Shown: positions 8,789 through 17,192 of the stretch, piece by piece
Layout: the number at the start of each line of letters is the position of its first letter
How positions within the stretch are numbered: the first letter of the stretch is position 1
The notes under the pieces: model-generated
What the model saw: only the letters and a program-made list of their open reading frames with translations
The model's database searches: none
What the model was told of the DNA's origin: nothing
Position numbers and translations under genes: made by a program
Assembly: GCA_945902775.1 (NCBI GenBank)
Contig: CAMDMY010000026.1
Span: forward strand, 1 to 32,679
DNA from: Chryseobacterium gleum
Lineage (GTDB): Bacteria > Bacteroidota > Bacteroidia > Flavobacteriales_D > Crocinitomicaceae
Direction of reading: 5' to 3'
Length of the DNA: 32,679 bases

Positions 8789-9079
8789 ATGAAAAAAATA
8801 ACTTTTATAGCAGGATTGTTTTTATTAGCTTCTTGTTCTCAAAAAACAGTTGAACCAATCACAACTAAAGAAACAAAAGTTGCTACTGCTGAAGAAATTG
8901 CTCAAGGTAAATTATTATATGCCGCAAATTGCGTACAATGTCATAAATCTTTTTATCCTTCTGAATTTACAGAAAAACAATGGAGACATGAAGTACCGCC
9001 AATGGCTAAAAAAGCAAAAATTGACGCATCAACAGAAAGTTTAATTTTAGCATACGTTTTAGCTGGAGCTAAAAAATAA
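8789..9079 (+). CDS. Small c-type cytochrome lipoprotein
   Basis: The 96-residue protein begins with a lipoprotein signal peptide; the lipobox LLASC puts the lipidated Cys at 16. A short linker leads to one haem-binding site, CVQCH at 48-52. Met72 (in VPPMAKK) is a candidate distal haem ligand, as in class I cytochromes c. It would be anchored to a membrane on the periplasmic side and could carry electrons, but no partner oxidase is in view. Two Cys plus His in CxxCH are clear, so the haem call is strong and the pathway is unknown. It follows rlpA by 28 nt on the same strand. Confidence 0.88.
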   Translation: MKKITFIAGLFLLASCSQKTVEPITTKETKVATAEEIAQGKLLYAANCVQCHKSFYPSEFTEKQWRHEVPPMAKKAKIDASTESLILAYVLAGAKK

Positions 9080-9080
9080 A

Positions 9081-9176
9081 ATGCTTGGTCTTCAAGAAAA
9101 AGACGATTCCATTCAATTTTTCAATAATAAATTGGTCGCAGGATCTTTGACGATGATTTCCGTTAAAATAGGTTAA
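9081..9176 (+). CDS. Possible 31-residue ORF, unassigned
   Basis: An ATG one base after the cytochrome gene's stop opens a 31-codon frame (MLGLQEKDDSIQFF... ending TMISVKIG). It closes 11 nt before the CoA-transferase gene. It has no signal peptide or membrane segment, and I recognise no family. Its mixed hydrophilic/beta-like composition looks like the tail of a larger protein, so it may be a gene remnant. It otherwise fills the gap between two same-strand genes. Weak call. Confidence 0.25.
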   Translation: MLGLQEKDDSIQFFNNKLVAGSLTMISVKIG

Positions 9177-9187
9177 TAACAAATAGT

Positions 9188-10246
9188 ATGTTTTCTAAAT
9201 TAATTATTGTAGATACTTCAACTGTTCTAGCTGGACCATCGGTTGGGACATTTTTCGCTGAACTTGGAGCAACTGTTGTCAAAGTTGAAAATGCATCTTC
9301 TTATGATGTTACTCGAACTTGGAAACTTCCATCAGAAGATAAAAATTCTCCTATTTCAGCTTACTTTTCGAGTGTAAATTATGGAAAAAAATACATCCAA
9401 TTAAATTTAAAGGATGCGCACGATTTAAAACAATTCAAAGAATTAATTAAAGTAGCGGATATTTTAATTTCCAACTTCAAAAATGGAGATGAAGAAAAAT
9501 TAGGTATTACAGATACAACACTTCGAAACTGCAATCCAGGTTTAATTATTGGAAAAATAAATGGTTTCGGAAAAGATAGCGATCGTGTTGCTTATGATTT
9601 AATACTTCAGGCTGAAACAGGTTTTATGTCCATGAATGGTACTTCAGAAAGCGGACCAGTAAAAATGCCTGTTGCTTTGATAGATGTACTAGCTGCACAC
9701 CACTTAAAAGAAGGATTACTGATTGCCTTATTGAAATTAAAAACGACAGGTAAAGCCTCGACTGTAAGTGTATCTCTTTACGACGCTGCTGTATCTAGTT
9801 TAATGAACCAAGCTTCGAATTATCTAATGAATAATCATATACCACAACGAATAGGAAGCCTACACCCTAATATCGCACCGTACGGAGAATTATTCAAAAC
9901 AAAAGAAAACGACCTCATCACTTTTGCTATTGGAAGTGATACTCATTTCAAAAAACTATGTAACTATCTCTTTTTAAAAGACTTAATAGAAAACTCAAAA
10001 TTTAACAGTAATCAATCTAGAGTAATTAACAGAACAGAACTTCAAGAAATTCTTCAAGAAAAAATAAAAGAGCTTTCAACCAATGCTATTTTAGACGAAA
10101 TGTTGTTACAAAACGTACCTGCAGGAAAAGTGAAAAATTTAGCGGAAGTTTTTGAAAATGAAGATTTACAAAAATCCATTTTAGAAGAAGATAATTTAGG
10201 CTATAAAACAAAACGTGTTTCATCTATCGCTTTCAAATGGGAATAG
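9188..10246 (+). CDS. Class III (CaiB/BaiF family) acyl-CoA transferase, short form
   Basis: Enzymes of this family move CoA between carboxylic acids, and some relatives are alpha-methylacyl-CoA racemases. The N-terminal Rossmann-like part reads VLAGPSVGTFFAELGATVVK (13-32). ISNFKNGDEEKLGI (94-107) is the characteristic 'N(F/Y)(K/R)..' segment. The catalytic aspartate is Asp166 in VALIDVLAAHH. The LHPNIAPYGELF segment (around 224) is also typical. With 352 residues it is shorter than the usual 380-430, mainly toward the C-terminus. The substrate cannot be read from sequence. Its last 10 nt overlap the next gene, so the two are translationally coupled. Confidence 0.88.
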   Translation: MFSKLIIVDTSTVLAGPSVGTFFAELGATVVKVENASSYDVTRTWKLPSEDKNSPISAYFSSVNYGKKYIQLNLKDAHDLKQFKELIKVADILISNFKNGDEEKLGITDTTLRNCNPGLIIGKINGFGKDSDRVAYDLILQAETGFMSMNGTSESGPVKMPVALIDVLAAHHLKEGLLIALLKLKTTGKASTVSVSLYDAAVSSLMNQASNYLMNNHIPQRIGSLHPNIAPYGELFKTKENDLITFAIGSDTHFKKLCNYLFLKDLIENSKFNSNQSRVINRTELQEILQEKIKELSTNAILDEMLLQNVPAGKVKNLAEVFENEDLQKSILEEDNLGYKTKRVSSIAFKWE

Positions 10247-10671
10247 AAATCCGCTCTCCAAAAACAGATCAAGAATGGCTTGATTATTATGATTTACGTT
10301 ACAGAGTTTTACGCAAACCTTTAAATAAACGAAGAGGTAGCGAAAAAAATGAAGGAGACAGTTTGGGGGAACATTTTGCTCTTTATGAAAATCAGGTACT
10401 AAAAGCGATTGCTCGATTAGATACAGTTGAACCTAAAATAAGTCAAGTTCGATTCGTTGCCGTTGATTCTGAAATTCAAGGAAAAGGATATGGTAAACTA
10501 TTAATGGAAGCAGTTGAAGAAAAAGCCATAAAAAATGGCAATACAAAAATGATTCTTCACGCAAGAGATTACGCTGTTGAATTTTATAAAAAACTGAATT
10601 ACAATCTAATAGGCGAATCTTATAAATTATTTAATGTTTTACAGCATTATTTGATGGAGAAGGAATTTTAG
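10237..10671 (+). CDS. GNAT family N-acetyltransferase
   Basis: A 144-residue single-domain acetyltransferase of the Gcn5-related superfamily. Motif A with the pyrophosphate-binding loop is RFVAVDSEIQGKGYGKLLM (72-90; Q-G-K-G-Y-G). The C-terminal YAVEFYKKLNYNLIGE (112-127) is the usual motif B. The N-terminus (SPKTDQEWLDYYDLRYRVLR) resembles the group that acetylates small molecules or peptides; the acceptor is unknown. The ATG overlaps the end of the CoA-transferase gene by 10 nt. It converges on the next gene, with only 20 nt between stops and no visible terminator. Confidence 0.9.
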   Translation: MGIEIRSPKTDQEWLDYYDLRYRVLRKPLNKRRGSEKNEGDSLGEHFALYENQVLKAIARLDTVEPKISQVRFVAVDSEIQGKGYGKLLMEAVEEKAIKNGNTKMILHARDYAVEFYKKLNYNLIGESYKLFNVLQHYLMEKEF

Positions 10672-10691
10672 AAAAATTTAAAAGTTATTTA

Positions 10692-11258
10692 TTAATTCTT
10701 CACTTTTCTTAATCGCTCTTCTACTTTCTTAGTTAGTACATTAAAAAACAATTTAGCATCTTTTTCGTTTAACTTTCTACCAAATCGAATCGTTTTTCCT
10801 AGGTAATCAAATTCTAAACGCTCCCCTCCTCTTACCCACGGAGAAGTTTCCCAAACAGCTTGAAGTGAATTTTCTTTAGGTTGGTACATTCTAATTTTCT
10901 TGATATTTTCTAGATAATAAGGTGTTGACTTTCCGAATTGTTTAATAGAACGTTTGTAAAAAAGGGCAGCTTCGTTAACTTTAACCAACTCTTTTCCCCA
11001 TAAAATCCAGAAAAAAGATCTACCCACTTTAGAGGCATAATACACCCAAAACGAAAGAAATATAACTATTATAATATTTTCTTGATCTGTCATTTTATGC
11101 GTCAACGTATACCAAATAGTTGTTAGTCCGATCACTAACCACATTGCGCACCAAGCTCCCATTAAACCTTTTATCCACGTTTCAGACGTTGGGTAAATCA
11201 CAAATGTTGACTTTTCTTTATCATCAACAAAACTAATACGTTCTCCAATCCATTTCAT
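10692..11258 (-). CDS. Two-TM membrane protein, PH-like C-terminal half (hypothetical)
   Basis: I do not recognise a named family. The 188 residues contain two hydrophobic helices (about 31-52 and 61-86) near the N-terminus, preceded by a short beta-like segment. A soluble region of about 100 residues is rich in alternating beta strands (ELVKVNEAALFYKRS, RLEFDYLGKTIRFGR) and ends in a basic helix (KKVEERLRKVKN). This layout resembles bacterial PH-domain membrane proteins, but that is inference. A TAnnTTTG element (CAAAAGTA on the plus strand, 11263-11270) lies only 4 nt upstream of the ATG, so the mRNA may be leaderless. Confidence 0.75.
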   Translation of the reverse strand: MKWIGERISFVDDKEKSTFVIYPTSETWIKGLMGAWCAMWLVIGLTTIWYTLTHKMTDQENIIIVIFLSFWVYYASKVGRSFFWILWGKELVKVNEAALFYKRSIKQFGKSTPYYLENIKKIRMYQPKENSLQAVWETSPWVRGGERLEFDYLGKTIRFGRKLNEKDAKLFFNVLTKKVEERLRKVKN

Positions 11259-11283
11259 AGCGCAAAAGTAGTAAAAGTCTTTT

Positions 11284-11318
11284 ATTAGATATTAGATTTT
11301 TAGACATTCGACATTCGA
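11284..11318. repeat. Degenerate heptad array (ATTAGAT / CATTCGA)
   Basis: In strict 7-bp phase the sequence reads ATTAGAT twice, TTTTAGA once, then CATTCGA twice. On the opposite strand this is TCGAATG/TCTAAAA/ATCTAAT, close to the array at 2142-2177. It is non-coding, in the 157-nt gap between divergent genes. Confidence 0.7.
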
Positions 11319-11345
11319 CTTATTCACACATTTTATAAAGTTGGA

Positions 11346-11366
11346 TTTTTGATATTTGATGTTTGA
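11346..11366. repeat. Heptad repeat TNTTTGA x3
   Basis: TTTTTGA, TATTTGA and TGTTTGA follow one another without a gap, 50 nt before the threonine aldolase start. It is the second heptad array in this intergenic region. Confidence 0.6.
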
Positions 11367-11415
11367 TTGCTAATCTTTCGAATTTTAGTAACTTCAACTT
11401 TTAAAATACAAGACA

Positions 11416-12438
11416 ATGATTGATTATAGAAGCGATACAGTTACGAAACCATCAAAAGAGATGCTTGATGCAATGTTCAATGCAAAAGTGGGGGATGATG
11501 TTTACCAAGAAGACCCTACTGTAAATGAACTTCAAGAATTTGCCGCTGATTTTTTCGGGATGGAAGCAGCACTTTTTTGTTCTTCCGGGACTCAATCTAA
11601 TCAAATAGGAATCAACATTCACGTTCAAAGAGGTGGTGAGGTGATTTGCCACGAAGAAAGTCATATTTATAAATACGAGGGAGGTGGAATAGCTCGTAAT
11701 ACTTCCGCTTCTGTTCGTTTGTTAAAAGGTGATCGAGGAAGAATTACAGCTGAAGATGTAAAAAACAATATCAATCCTGACGATATTCACTTCCCTCCTA
11801 CTGCTCTTGTAAGTTTGGAAGACACTGCCAACAGAGGTGGTGGTGCCATTTATGACTTTGAAGAAATAAAAAAAATTAGTCAGTTTTGTAGAAGTATCAA
11901 TCTACCGTTGCATTTAGATGGTGCTCGATTAATGAATGCTCTGGTTGTCAATAAAATAGACCCTAAAGAATATGCTTCTCAATTCGACTCAATCTCTATC
12001 TGTCTATCAAAAGGTTTAGGAGCTCCAATAGGTTCACTTCTACTTGGAACAAAAAGCTACATTCAACAAGCTAGAAGAGTTCGAAAAGTAATGGGTGGTG
12101 GAATGAGACAAGCTGGTTACATTGCAGCAGCAGGACTTTACGCATTGAAAAATAACGTTCAACGTTTAGAAATCGATCATCAAAATGCGAAAAATCTTGA
12201 AAAAGCGCTTATCGAATTAGATTGGGTAAAAAAAGTGATGCCTGTGGTTACGAATATCATCATTCTAGAAGTTGAATCTGAAGAGATTAAAAACTCAATC
12301 ATTCTTTCATTAAAAGATCAAGGAATTCTTTGTATTTCTTTTGGTCCAACTGCCATTCGTTTTGTAACGCATTTAGATATTTCAGTTGAAGACATTGAAA
12401 AAACGATTTCAGCACTTAAAAATATAAAACACTCATAA
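11416..12438 (+). CDS. ltaE: Low-specificity L-threonine aldolase
   Basis: A PLP-dependent fold-type I enzyme that cleaves L-threonine or L-allo-threonine to glycine and acetaldehyde. At 340 residues it is complete. Visible family features are YRSDTVTKPS (4-13), VGDDVYQEDPTVNELQ (25-40), the cofactor-stacking His83 in HEESHIY, LEDTANRGGG (134-143), LDGARLMNA (167-175, with the PLP-pairing Asp168), and the Schiff-base Lys199 in LSKGLGAPIGS. The enzyme is cytoplasmic and supplies or degrades glycine. It is monocistronic, ending at a strong hairpin shared with the M42 peptidase. The upstream region contains two heptad arrays but no clear consensus promoter. Confidence 0.96.
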   Translation: MIDYRSDTVTKPSKEMLDAMFNAKVGDDVYQEDPTVNELQEFAADFFGMEAALFCSSGTQSNQIGINIHVQRGGEVICHEESHIYKYEGGGIARNTSASVRLLKGDRGRITAEDVKNNINPDDIHFPPTALVSLEDTANRGGGAIYDFEEIKKISQFCRSINLPLHLDGARLMNALVVNKIDPKEYASQFDSISICLSKGLGAPIGSLLLGTKSYIQQARRVRKVMGGGMRQAGYIAAAGLYALKNNVQRLEIDHQNAKNLEKALIELDWVKKVMPVVTNIIILEVESEEIKNSIILSLKDQGILCISFGPTAIRFVTHLDISVEDIEKTISALKNIKHS

Positions 12439-12453
12439 ACAGTACTTTAAAAT

Positions 12454-12493
12454 AAAAATGCTTGTTTTGAATTAAATCAAAACAAGCATTTTT
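12454..12493. terminator. Bidirectional intrinsic terminator between ltaE and M42 peptidase
   Basis: A 17-bp inverted repeat (core AAATGCTTGTTTTGA / TCAAAACAAGCATTT) with a 6-nt loop is flanked by A and T runs on both sides. It sits between convergent genes and can terminate both. Confidence 0.85.
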
Positions 12494-12504
12494 TATTTCT
12501 CGTG

Positions 12505-12539
12505 CTAAACCCAACACCAAAAACCCAAGACCTAAAACC
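12505..12539. repeat. Degenerate heptad array (NNNNACC x5)
   Basis: Five consecutive 7-mers end in ACC: CTAAACC, CAACACC, AAAAACC, CAAGACC and TAAAACC. They stop 3 nt before the M42 peptidase stop codon. Placement beside a stop and strict 7-bp phase match the array at 2142-2177. Confidence 0.7.
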
Positions 12540-12542
12540 TAC

Positions 12543-13622
12543 TTAAACCATATACCTAAAATCCTGATCCTTTTTAATCGACTTCAATGCTTCAAAAATC
12601 AAGTGAATTGTATTTTCAACATCTTCTTTGCTGCACATTTCTACTGTCGTATGCATATAACGCAAAGGCAATGAAATCAACATAGAAGGAATACCTCCAC
12701 TTGAATAAGCAAAAGCATCTGTATCAGTACCTGTTGCTCTTGAAACTGCTGCTCTTTGGAATGGAATTTTATTTTTCTCTGCTACTTTCGTAACTTGTTT
12801 CAATAAATTATTTTGAACTGCTGGTCCAACCGTTAAAACAGGACCTTTCCCTGCTGACAAATCACCTTGTTCAATTTTATTCACCATTGGAGTTTGCGTA
12901 CAATGACAAACATCTGTAATAATCGCCACATTTGGTTTGATTTTATTTGCAATCATTTCAGCACCTCTCAATCCAACTTCTTCTTGAACAGCATTTACGA
13001 TGTACAAACCGAAAGGTAGTTCCACTTTATTTTCTTTTAATAAACGAGCCACTTCAGCAATCATAAATCCACCCATACGATTATCCAAGGCACGACCAAC
13101 GTATCTATTTTTATTCAAAATCATAAATTCGTCTTCATACGTAATTACGCAACCAACGTGAATCCCTAATGCCTCCACTTCTTCTTTTGACTCACAACCA
13201 CAATCCAAGAAGATATTTTTCATACTTGGTGTTTCTTCTTTTTCTTGACGCATGTGAATCGCTGGCCATCCAAAAACAGCTTTCACTGTTCCTTTTTCAG
13301 TATGGATATTCACTCTTTTTGATGGCGCAATCATATGATCTGAACCACCATTTCTTCTCACATAGATAAAACCTTCTTTCGTGATATAATGAACGAAATA
13401 AGAAATCTCGTCCGCATGCGCTTCTATAACTACCTTATAATCAGCTGTAGGATTAATTACACCTACTGTAGTCCCATAATTGTCTGTGAAATACTCATCA
13501 ATATAAGGCGTGATGTATTTCAACCATAATTTTTGTCCTTCCGTTTCAAATCCAGTTGGAGAAGCATTATTTAAATATGCTTCCATAAATTTTTGAGACT
13601 CTTTCGTAATAATCTTTTTCAT
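12543..13622 (-). CDS. M42 family metallo-aminopeptidase
   Basis: A co-catalytic zinc aminopeptidase (359 residues) of the M42 glutamyl-aminopeptidase/'cellulase M' group, usually a large cytoplasmic oligomer that trims peptides. Metal ligands and catalytic residues of the family are in place: His69 and Asp71 (EAHADE), Asp180 (RALDNR), Glu214/Glu215 (QEEVG), Asp237 (ITDVCH) and His324 (RYMHTTVE). No signal peptide is present. The start lies 5 nt after the stop of the upstream adhesin gene, so it is probably cotranscribed with it, although a functional link is not obvious. Confidence 0.94.
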   Translation of the reverse strand: MKKIITKESQKFMEAYLNNASPTGFETEGQKLWLKYITPYIDEYFTDNYGTTVGVINPTADYKVVIEAHADEISYFVHYITKEGFIYVRRNGGSDHMIAPSKRVNIHTEKGTVKAVFGWPAIHMRQEKEETPSMKNIFLDCGCESKEEVEALGIHVGCVITYEDEFMILNKNRYVGRALDNRMGGFMIAEVARLLKENKVELPFGLYIVNAVQEEVGLRGAEMIANKIKPNVAIITDVCHCTQTPMVNKIEQGDLSAGKGPVLTVGPAVQNNLLKQVTKVAEKNKIPFQRAAVSRATGTDTDAFAYSSGGIPSMLISLPLRYMHTTVEMCSKEDVENTIHLIFEALKSIKKDQDFRYMV

Positions 13623-13627
13623 ACTAT

Positions 13628-16600
13628 TTATTTTAATAATGTAATATTCCCTTTCACTATTGACTCCACATCATCGATACACGTTACTTTCAAATAATAA
13701 TCGTAGACATCTGGATCCATTTTTTTTCCTTTAAAAGTTCCATCCCAACCTAATCCTCTTTCATGAGTTTCGAAAATTAATTCTCCCCATCGATCAAAAA
13801 TTCGGAAAGTCATTTCTTTGATCATTTTTCCTCTTACGACCAAAACATCATTATTTCCATCACCGTTGGGAGAAAAAGCATTTGGTACAAAAATAGAAGG
13901 ATCATCGCATACAAATGGAAATACTTTAACGAAAACTGAATCTTTTTTTGAACAAATCCCATCCGACACAGACAATACATAAAAAATTGACTCTAAAGGT
14001 TTTACTGTTGATTGTTGTGAGTTAGGCTGGTCTACATTAGGACTCCAGCTATAACTATATCCATCCGGTTTTCCTTTCAATGTAACTTTTTCACCTATTG
14101 GTATATAATCATCAGAAACAGTCGCATTTACAAGAGTTGAATCAATTGTACTTACTAGAATATAAATAGAATCTTTGAAAACACAACCATTTAAATTATC
14201 TATTTCTAATACAATAAATTGAGACACTTTAGGATTCACTTTTATATCTGACAAATTAGTTGGGGTTACAATGACAGAGTCTTGACTCCAAGTATATTGA
14301 AAATTGATTTGAGAATTAGAATTAACAACCTGAATATCGGATGAATCAAATTTGCATATTTTACTATTACCGTTTATTGAAAGATAGGAACTTATCGTTT
14401 CAATAAAAATACTATCGATTTTAGCACATGCCGAATTACCTACTTTAATAAAATAATATCCATTTCTTTCAGGAATAAAACGATAGGTCGAATCAGTTTT
14501 AGAATACAATAAGGTATCCTTAAAACTTCCAGTTGAAGACCAAAGAAAATACTTCCCTGAATTATTGTTTTTTGCCGTTAATGTAATTTCTTTTGGTGTA
14601 CACAAAGGTAATTGAGTGTCACATTGAACTTTAAGTTGAATTGAATCAAAAATAGTCACTTTTACAAAAGCTGAATCTGTTAATTGACATATGCTATCTG
14701 AAACTGTCAACAAAACATTGTAAAGACCTGATTGAGTATATTTAATAGTTGGAGAAAATTGAGTTGAAGTAGTATCTGTCACTCCACGCCCAAAATTCCA
14801 TAAATAAGAATCAGAAATTGTTGAATTATTCTCAAACTTCAAACTATCACCTAAACATAAAACATTTTGTGAAACAGTAACTTTCGCTTCAGGTATTACT
14901 CCAAAATCAAATTTAAAAAGGACGTTGTTGCAATTATCACTTAAATTCAAATTCGACCACGCTCCTGCTGTTGTTGGAAAATCACTATGTTTACCGCAAC
15001 CTCCACAAACTGACTGATAAACTACACCATTTCTATCAAAACGTGAAGTTCCACCGTCAACGTGTTCCTGAGATTGAGGACCTCCTATATAAGTTCCATA
15101 AATCAGATGATCAAAACTTTTATCTACCACCATCAAATAAAAATCATATCCATTTGGAGGTGTACTTTGAAATGCATTCGTTGAAATAGGCATATTATTT
15201 AGTGAAATATTTCCAAATAAATTACCTCCCCATCCAGAAACATACATATTGCCACACACATCTACTAAAAAGGCAGATGGAGAAATATTTGCTGAAGAAA
15301 GTCCATTACCAAAAACTGTCGAATGTATTGCAGTAGTTAAGGAAGAATCAAGTTTACAAATAAATTGACTACTATTTAGATTTACAAAATTTGAATTTAT
15401 TACTGGAAAACCTCCGCCTTCAGACTGACCTAATAAAAAAACATTGTCATTTCGATCGATTTCAACAAAAAAAACTTGATCATAATCTGATGTCCCAACA
15501 TAAGAAACATGTTTTAACTTTTGCCCATCTGAACTTATTTTACCAACAAATCCATCTGTTACACCACCATTATATGAAGACATCCAAGTCCCTGATGTTT
15601 TTGTCAAATCAACAGACGTTGTACCTCCTGCAAAGACAATATTAAAACTTGAATCAACTTTTACGGAATAACAAACATCATTTGAACTACCACCAAAATA
15701 ACTTGACCAAATCATAGAAGATAAATCAGAAGTCAATTTAAAAATCACACCATCTTGACGTCCATTATTAGTCGGCTGAAAAGCATCTTTAACAGGGAAA
15801 TTACTCGAATGTGTACTTGATGCAACTATACAATTTCCATTTTGATCCAACATAATTTCACCCCTTGAATTATCTCCATAATTTGTCATTAATGAATCGT
15901 AAGTTAGATTTAAATTATTGTAATTTACTCCATCATTATCACTCCCTCCAACGTAAGTTGAACCTAAAAGATTATATCCATTAAAACTTAATTTAGAGAC
16001 ATAAATATCAGTCCCTTGATTTAAATGATAAACACCATTCGAACTAAAATTTAATCCAGATTTACCCCCACCATGAACAGTTTGAAATCCATTTTTAATT
16101 GGGAAATCAGTACTCGAAGTCGCACCGTATAAATACAAATTATCTAATTCATCAGCAATTAAACTATGAACTGTTTCAGTACCCTGAGTATTATCACCTC
16201 CTCCAATAAATGAAGTCCAAATCATTTTTTTTCCCTCTTTTGAATACTTTGAGATAAATACATCTGTAATACCTTGACTACCTTTCAAAACAGTAAAATT
16301 AGAAGATATATCAAATGCACCGATGTCTGGAGTTGGATAGGTATTTCCAAAAATCGTACCTCCACTATACGCTTCTCCATTATGCGCATAGGTTGCTGTC
16401 ATTCCAAAATTATCAGTAGTTGATTTACTGTAAGTTGCAAAAACCAATAAAGGATCTATAATTAATTGATAATTAGCATCATAATCAGATAATAGAAAAG
16501 AAATAATTTTCCCATTTAAAATAAAAGAAGATTTTATTTCCTTTATTTTCCCGTTAATAATTTGATAAGAATAAGGTTTTTTTTCAATTAATCTTCCAAG

Positions 16601-17191
16601 TTCAGTTTCTATTACTAAATTCCCTACTTCATCAATTTTAATTTGTTTTTGTCCATTAAATTCTAATTTAATAATGGAAGGAGAAACATGTGGCTGTATA
16701 TGAAATTCATATTTTAACTCCTCTTCATTTTCAATTAATTTTAAATCAATCCCATCATAGAAATTAGAAAGAACAGCTTCAGTGTAACCTTGAACATTCG
16801 AAGCCCATTTTGCACTATCATTTCCGATAAAAAAATTATAATATGATTCCGTAGGATTTACTTTCGTTATACGCTCAACTTTATTAGAATTCAAAAAATT
16901 CAAATGTACAACAGCTTGTTTAAATTGAGGATTTTCGATTTTTCTCTTGCCAATATGAGCATCGTTGATCTCTGAATAATCCTGAAAATGAAATAAAAAC
17001 TTATTTTGTTGAATCCATAAATTCCCACCATCAAACTTCGATTTAAAAAGAATTTGATTATCCCACTGCCCCTTGTTTTCAATGAAAGCGTGATGAATTG
17101 AATGAGGATGATCTATTTCTTGAGAAAAAAGAAAACTTGCAACCGAAAACAAGTTAATAAAGATTAAACTGTATGCTTTTATTAATTTCAT
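13628..17191 (-). CDS. DUF7948/SBBP-repeat/PKD surface protein with T9SS type B sorting domain
   Basis: A secreted protein of 1187 residues if translation starts at the ATG at 17191; an in-frame TTG at 17200 would add three residues. A signal peptide covers about 1-24 (ending ASFLFSQ). The N-terminal domain (HHAFIENKGQWDNQILFK through LLSDYDANYQLIIDPLLVF) is the DUF7948 type. A long beta-propeller-like region follows with SBBP-type repeats (SFIGGGDNTQG, YVGGSDNDGV, YFGGSSNDVCYSV, YIGGPQSQEHV). Next come a PKD module (SYLWNFGRG), Ig-like stretches and a CHU_C domain over the last 87 residues (FVPNAFSPNGDGNNDV, FDRWGELIFE, GLGWDGTF). It should be exported by the type IX system and fixed to the surface. 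It begins 1 nt after the stop of an AlbA_2 regulator-like gene and precedes an M42 peptidase gene by 5 nt. Confidence 0.92.
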   Translation of the reverse strand: MKLIKAYSLIFINLFSVASFLFSQEIDHPHSIHHAFIENKGQWDNQILFKSKFDGGNLWIQQNKFLFHFQDYSEINDAHIGKRKIENPQFKQAVVHLNFLNSNKVERITKVNPTESYYNFFIGNDSAKWASNVQGYTEAVLSNFYDGIDLKLIENEEELKYEFHIQPHVSPSIIKLEFNGQKQIKIDEVGNLVIETELGRLIEKKPYSYQIINGKIKEIKSSFILNGKIISFLLSDYDANYQLIIDPLLVFATYSKSTTDNFGMTATYAHNGEAYSGGTIFGNTYPTPDIGAFDISSNFTVLKGSQGITDVFISKYSKEGKKMIWTSFIGGGDNTQGTETVHSLIADELDNLYLYGATSSTDFPIKNGFQTVHGGGKSGLNFSSNGVYHLNQGTDIYVSKLSFNGYNLLGSTYVGGSDNDGVNYNNLNLTYDSLMTNYGDNSRGEIMLDQNGNCIVASSTHSSNFPVKDAFQPTNNGRQDGVIFKLTSDLSSMIWSSYFGGSSNDVCYSVKVDSSFNIVFAGGTTSVDLTKTSGTWMSSYNGGVTDGFVGKISSDGQKLKHVSYVGTSDYDQVFFVEIDRNDNVFLLGQSEGGGFPVINSNFVNLNSSQFICKLDSSLTTAIHSTVFGNGLSSANISPSAFLVDVCGNMYVSGWGGNLFGNISLNNMPISTNAFQSTPPNGYDFYLMVVDKSFDHLIYGTYIGGPQSQEHVDGGTSRFDRNGVVYQSVCGGCGKHSDFPTTAGAWSNLNLSDNCNNVLFKFDFGVIPEAKVTVSQNVLCLGDSLKFENNSTISDSYLWNFGRGVTDTTSTQFSPTIKYTQSGLYNVLLTVSDSICQLTDSAFVKVTIFDSIQLKVQCDTQLPLCTPKEITLTAKNNNSGKYFLWSSTGSFKDTLLYSKTDSTYRFIPERNGYYFIKVGNSACAKIDSIFIETISSYLSINGNSKICKFDSSDIQVVNSNSQINFQYTWSQDSVIVTPTNLSDIKVNPKVSQFIVLEIDNLNGCVFKDSIYILVSTIDSTLVNATVSDDYIPIGEKVTLKGKPDGYSYSWSPNVDQPNSQQSTVKPLESIFYVLSVSDGICSKKDSVFVKVFPFVCDDPSIFVPNAFSPNGDGNNDVLVVRGKMIKEMTFRIFDRWGELIFETHERGLGWDGTFKGKKMDPDVYDYYLKVTCIDDVESIVKGNITLLK

Positions 17192-17192
17192 T

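Noticed and set aside
9188-10246. CoA-transferase considered truncated
   Set aside because: It is short but keeps Asp166 and all core motifs, and its stop overlaps the next start naturally, so it is treated as intact.
15391-15645. Plus-strand 84-residue frame inside the adhesin gene
   Set aside because: Low-complexity His/Leu/Gln-rich translation opposite a clear coding sequence; a shadow frame.
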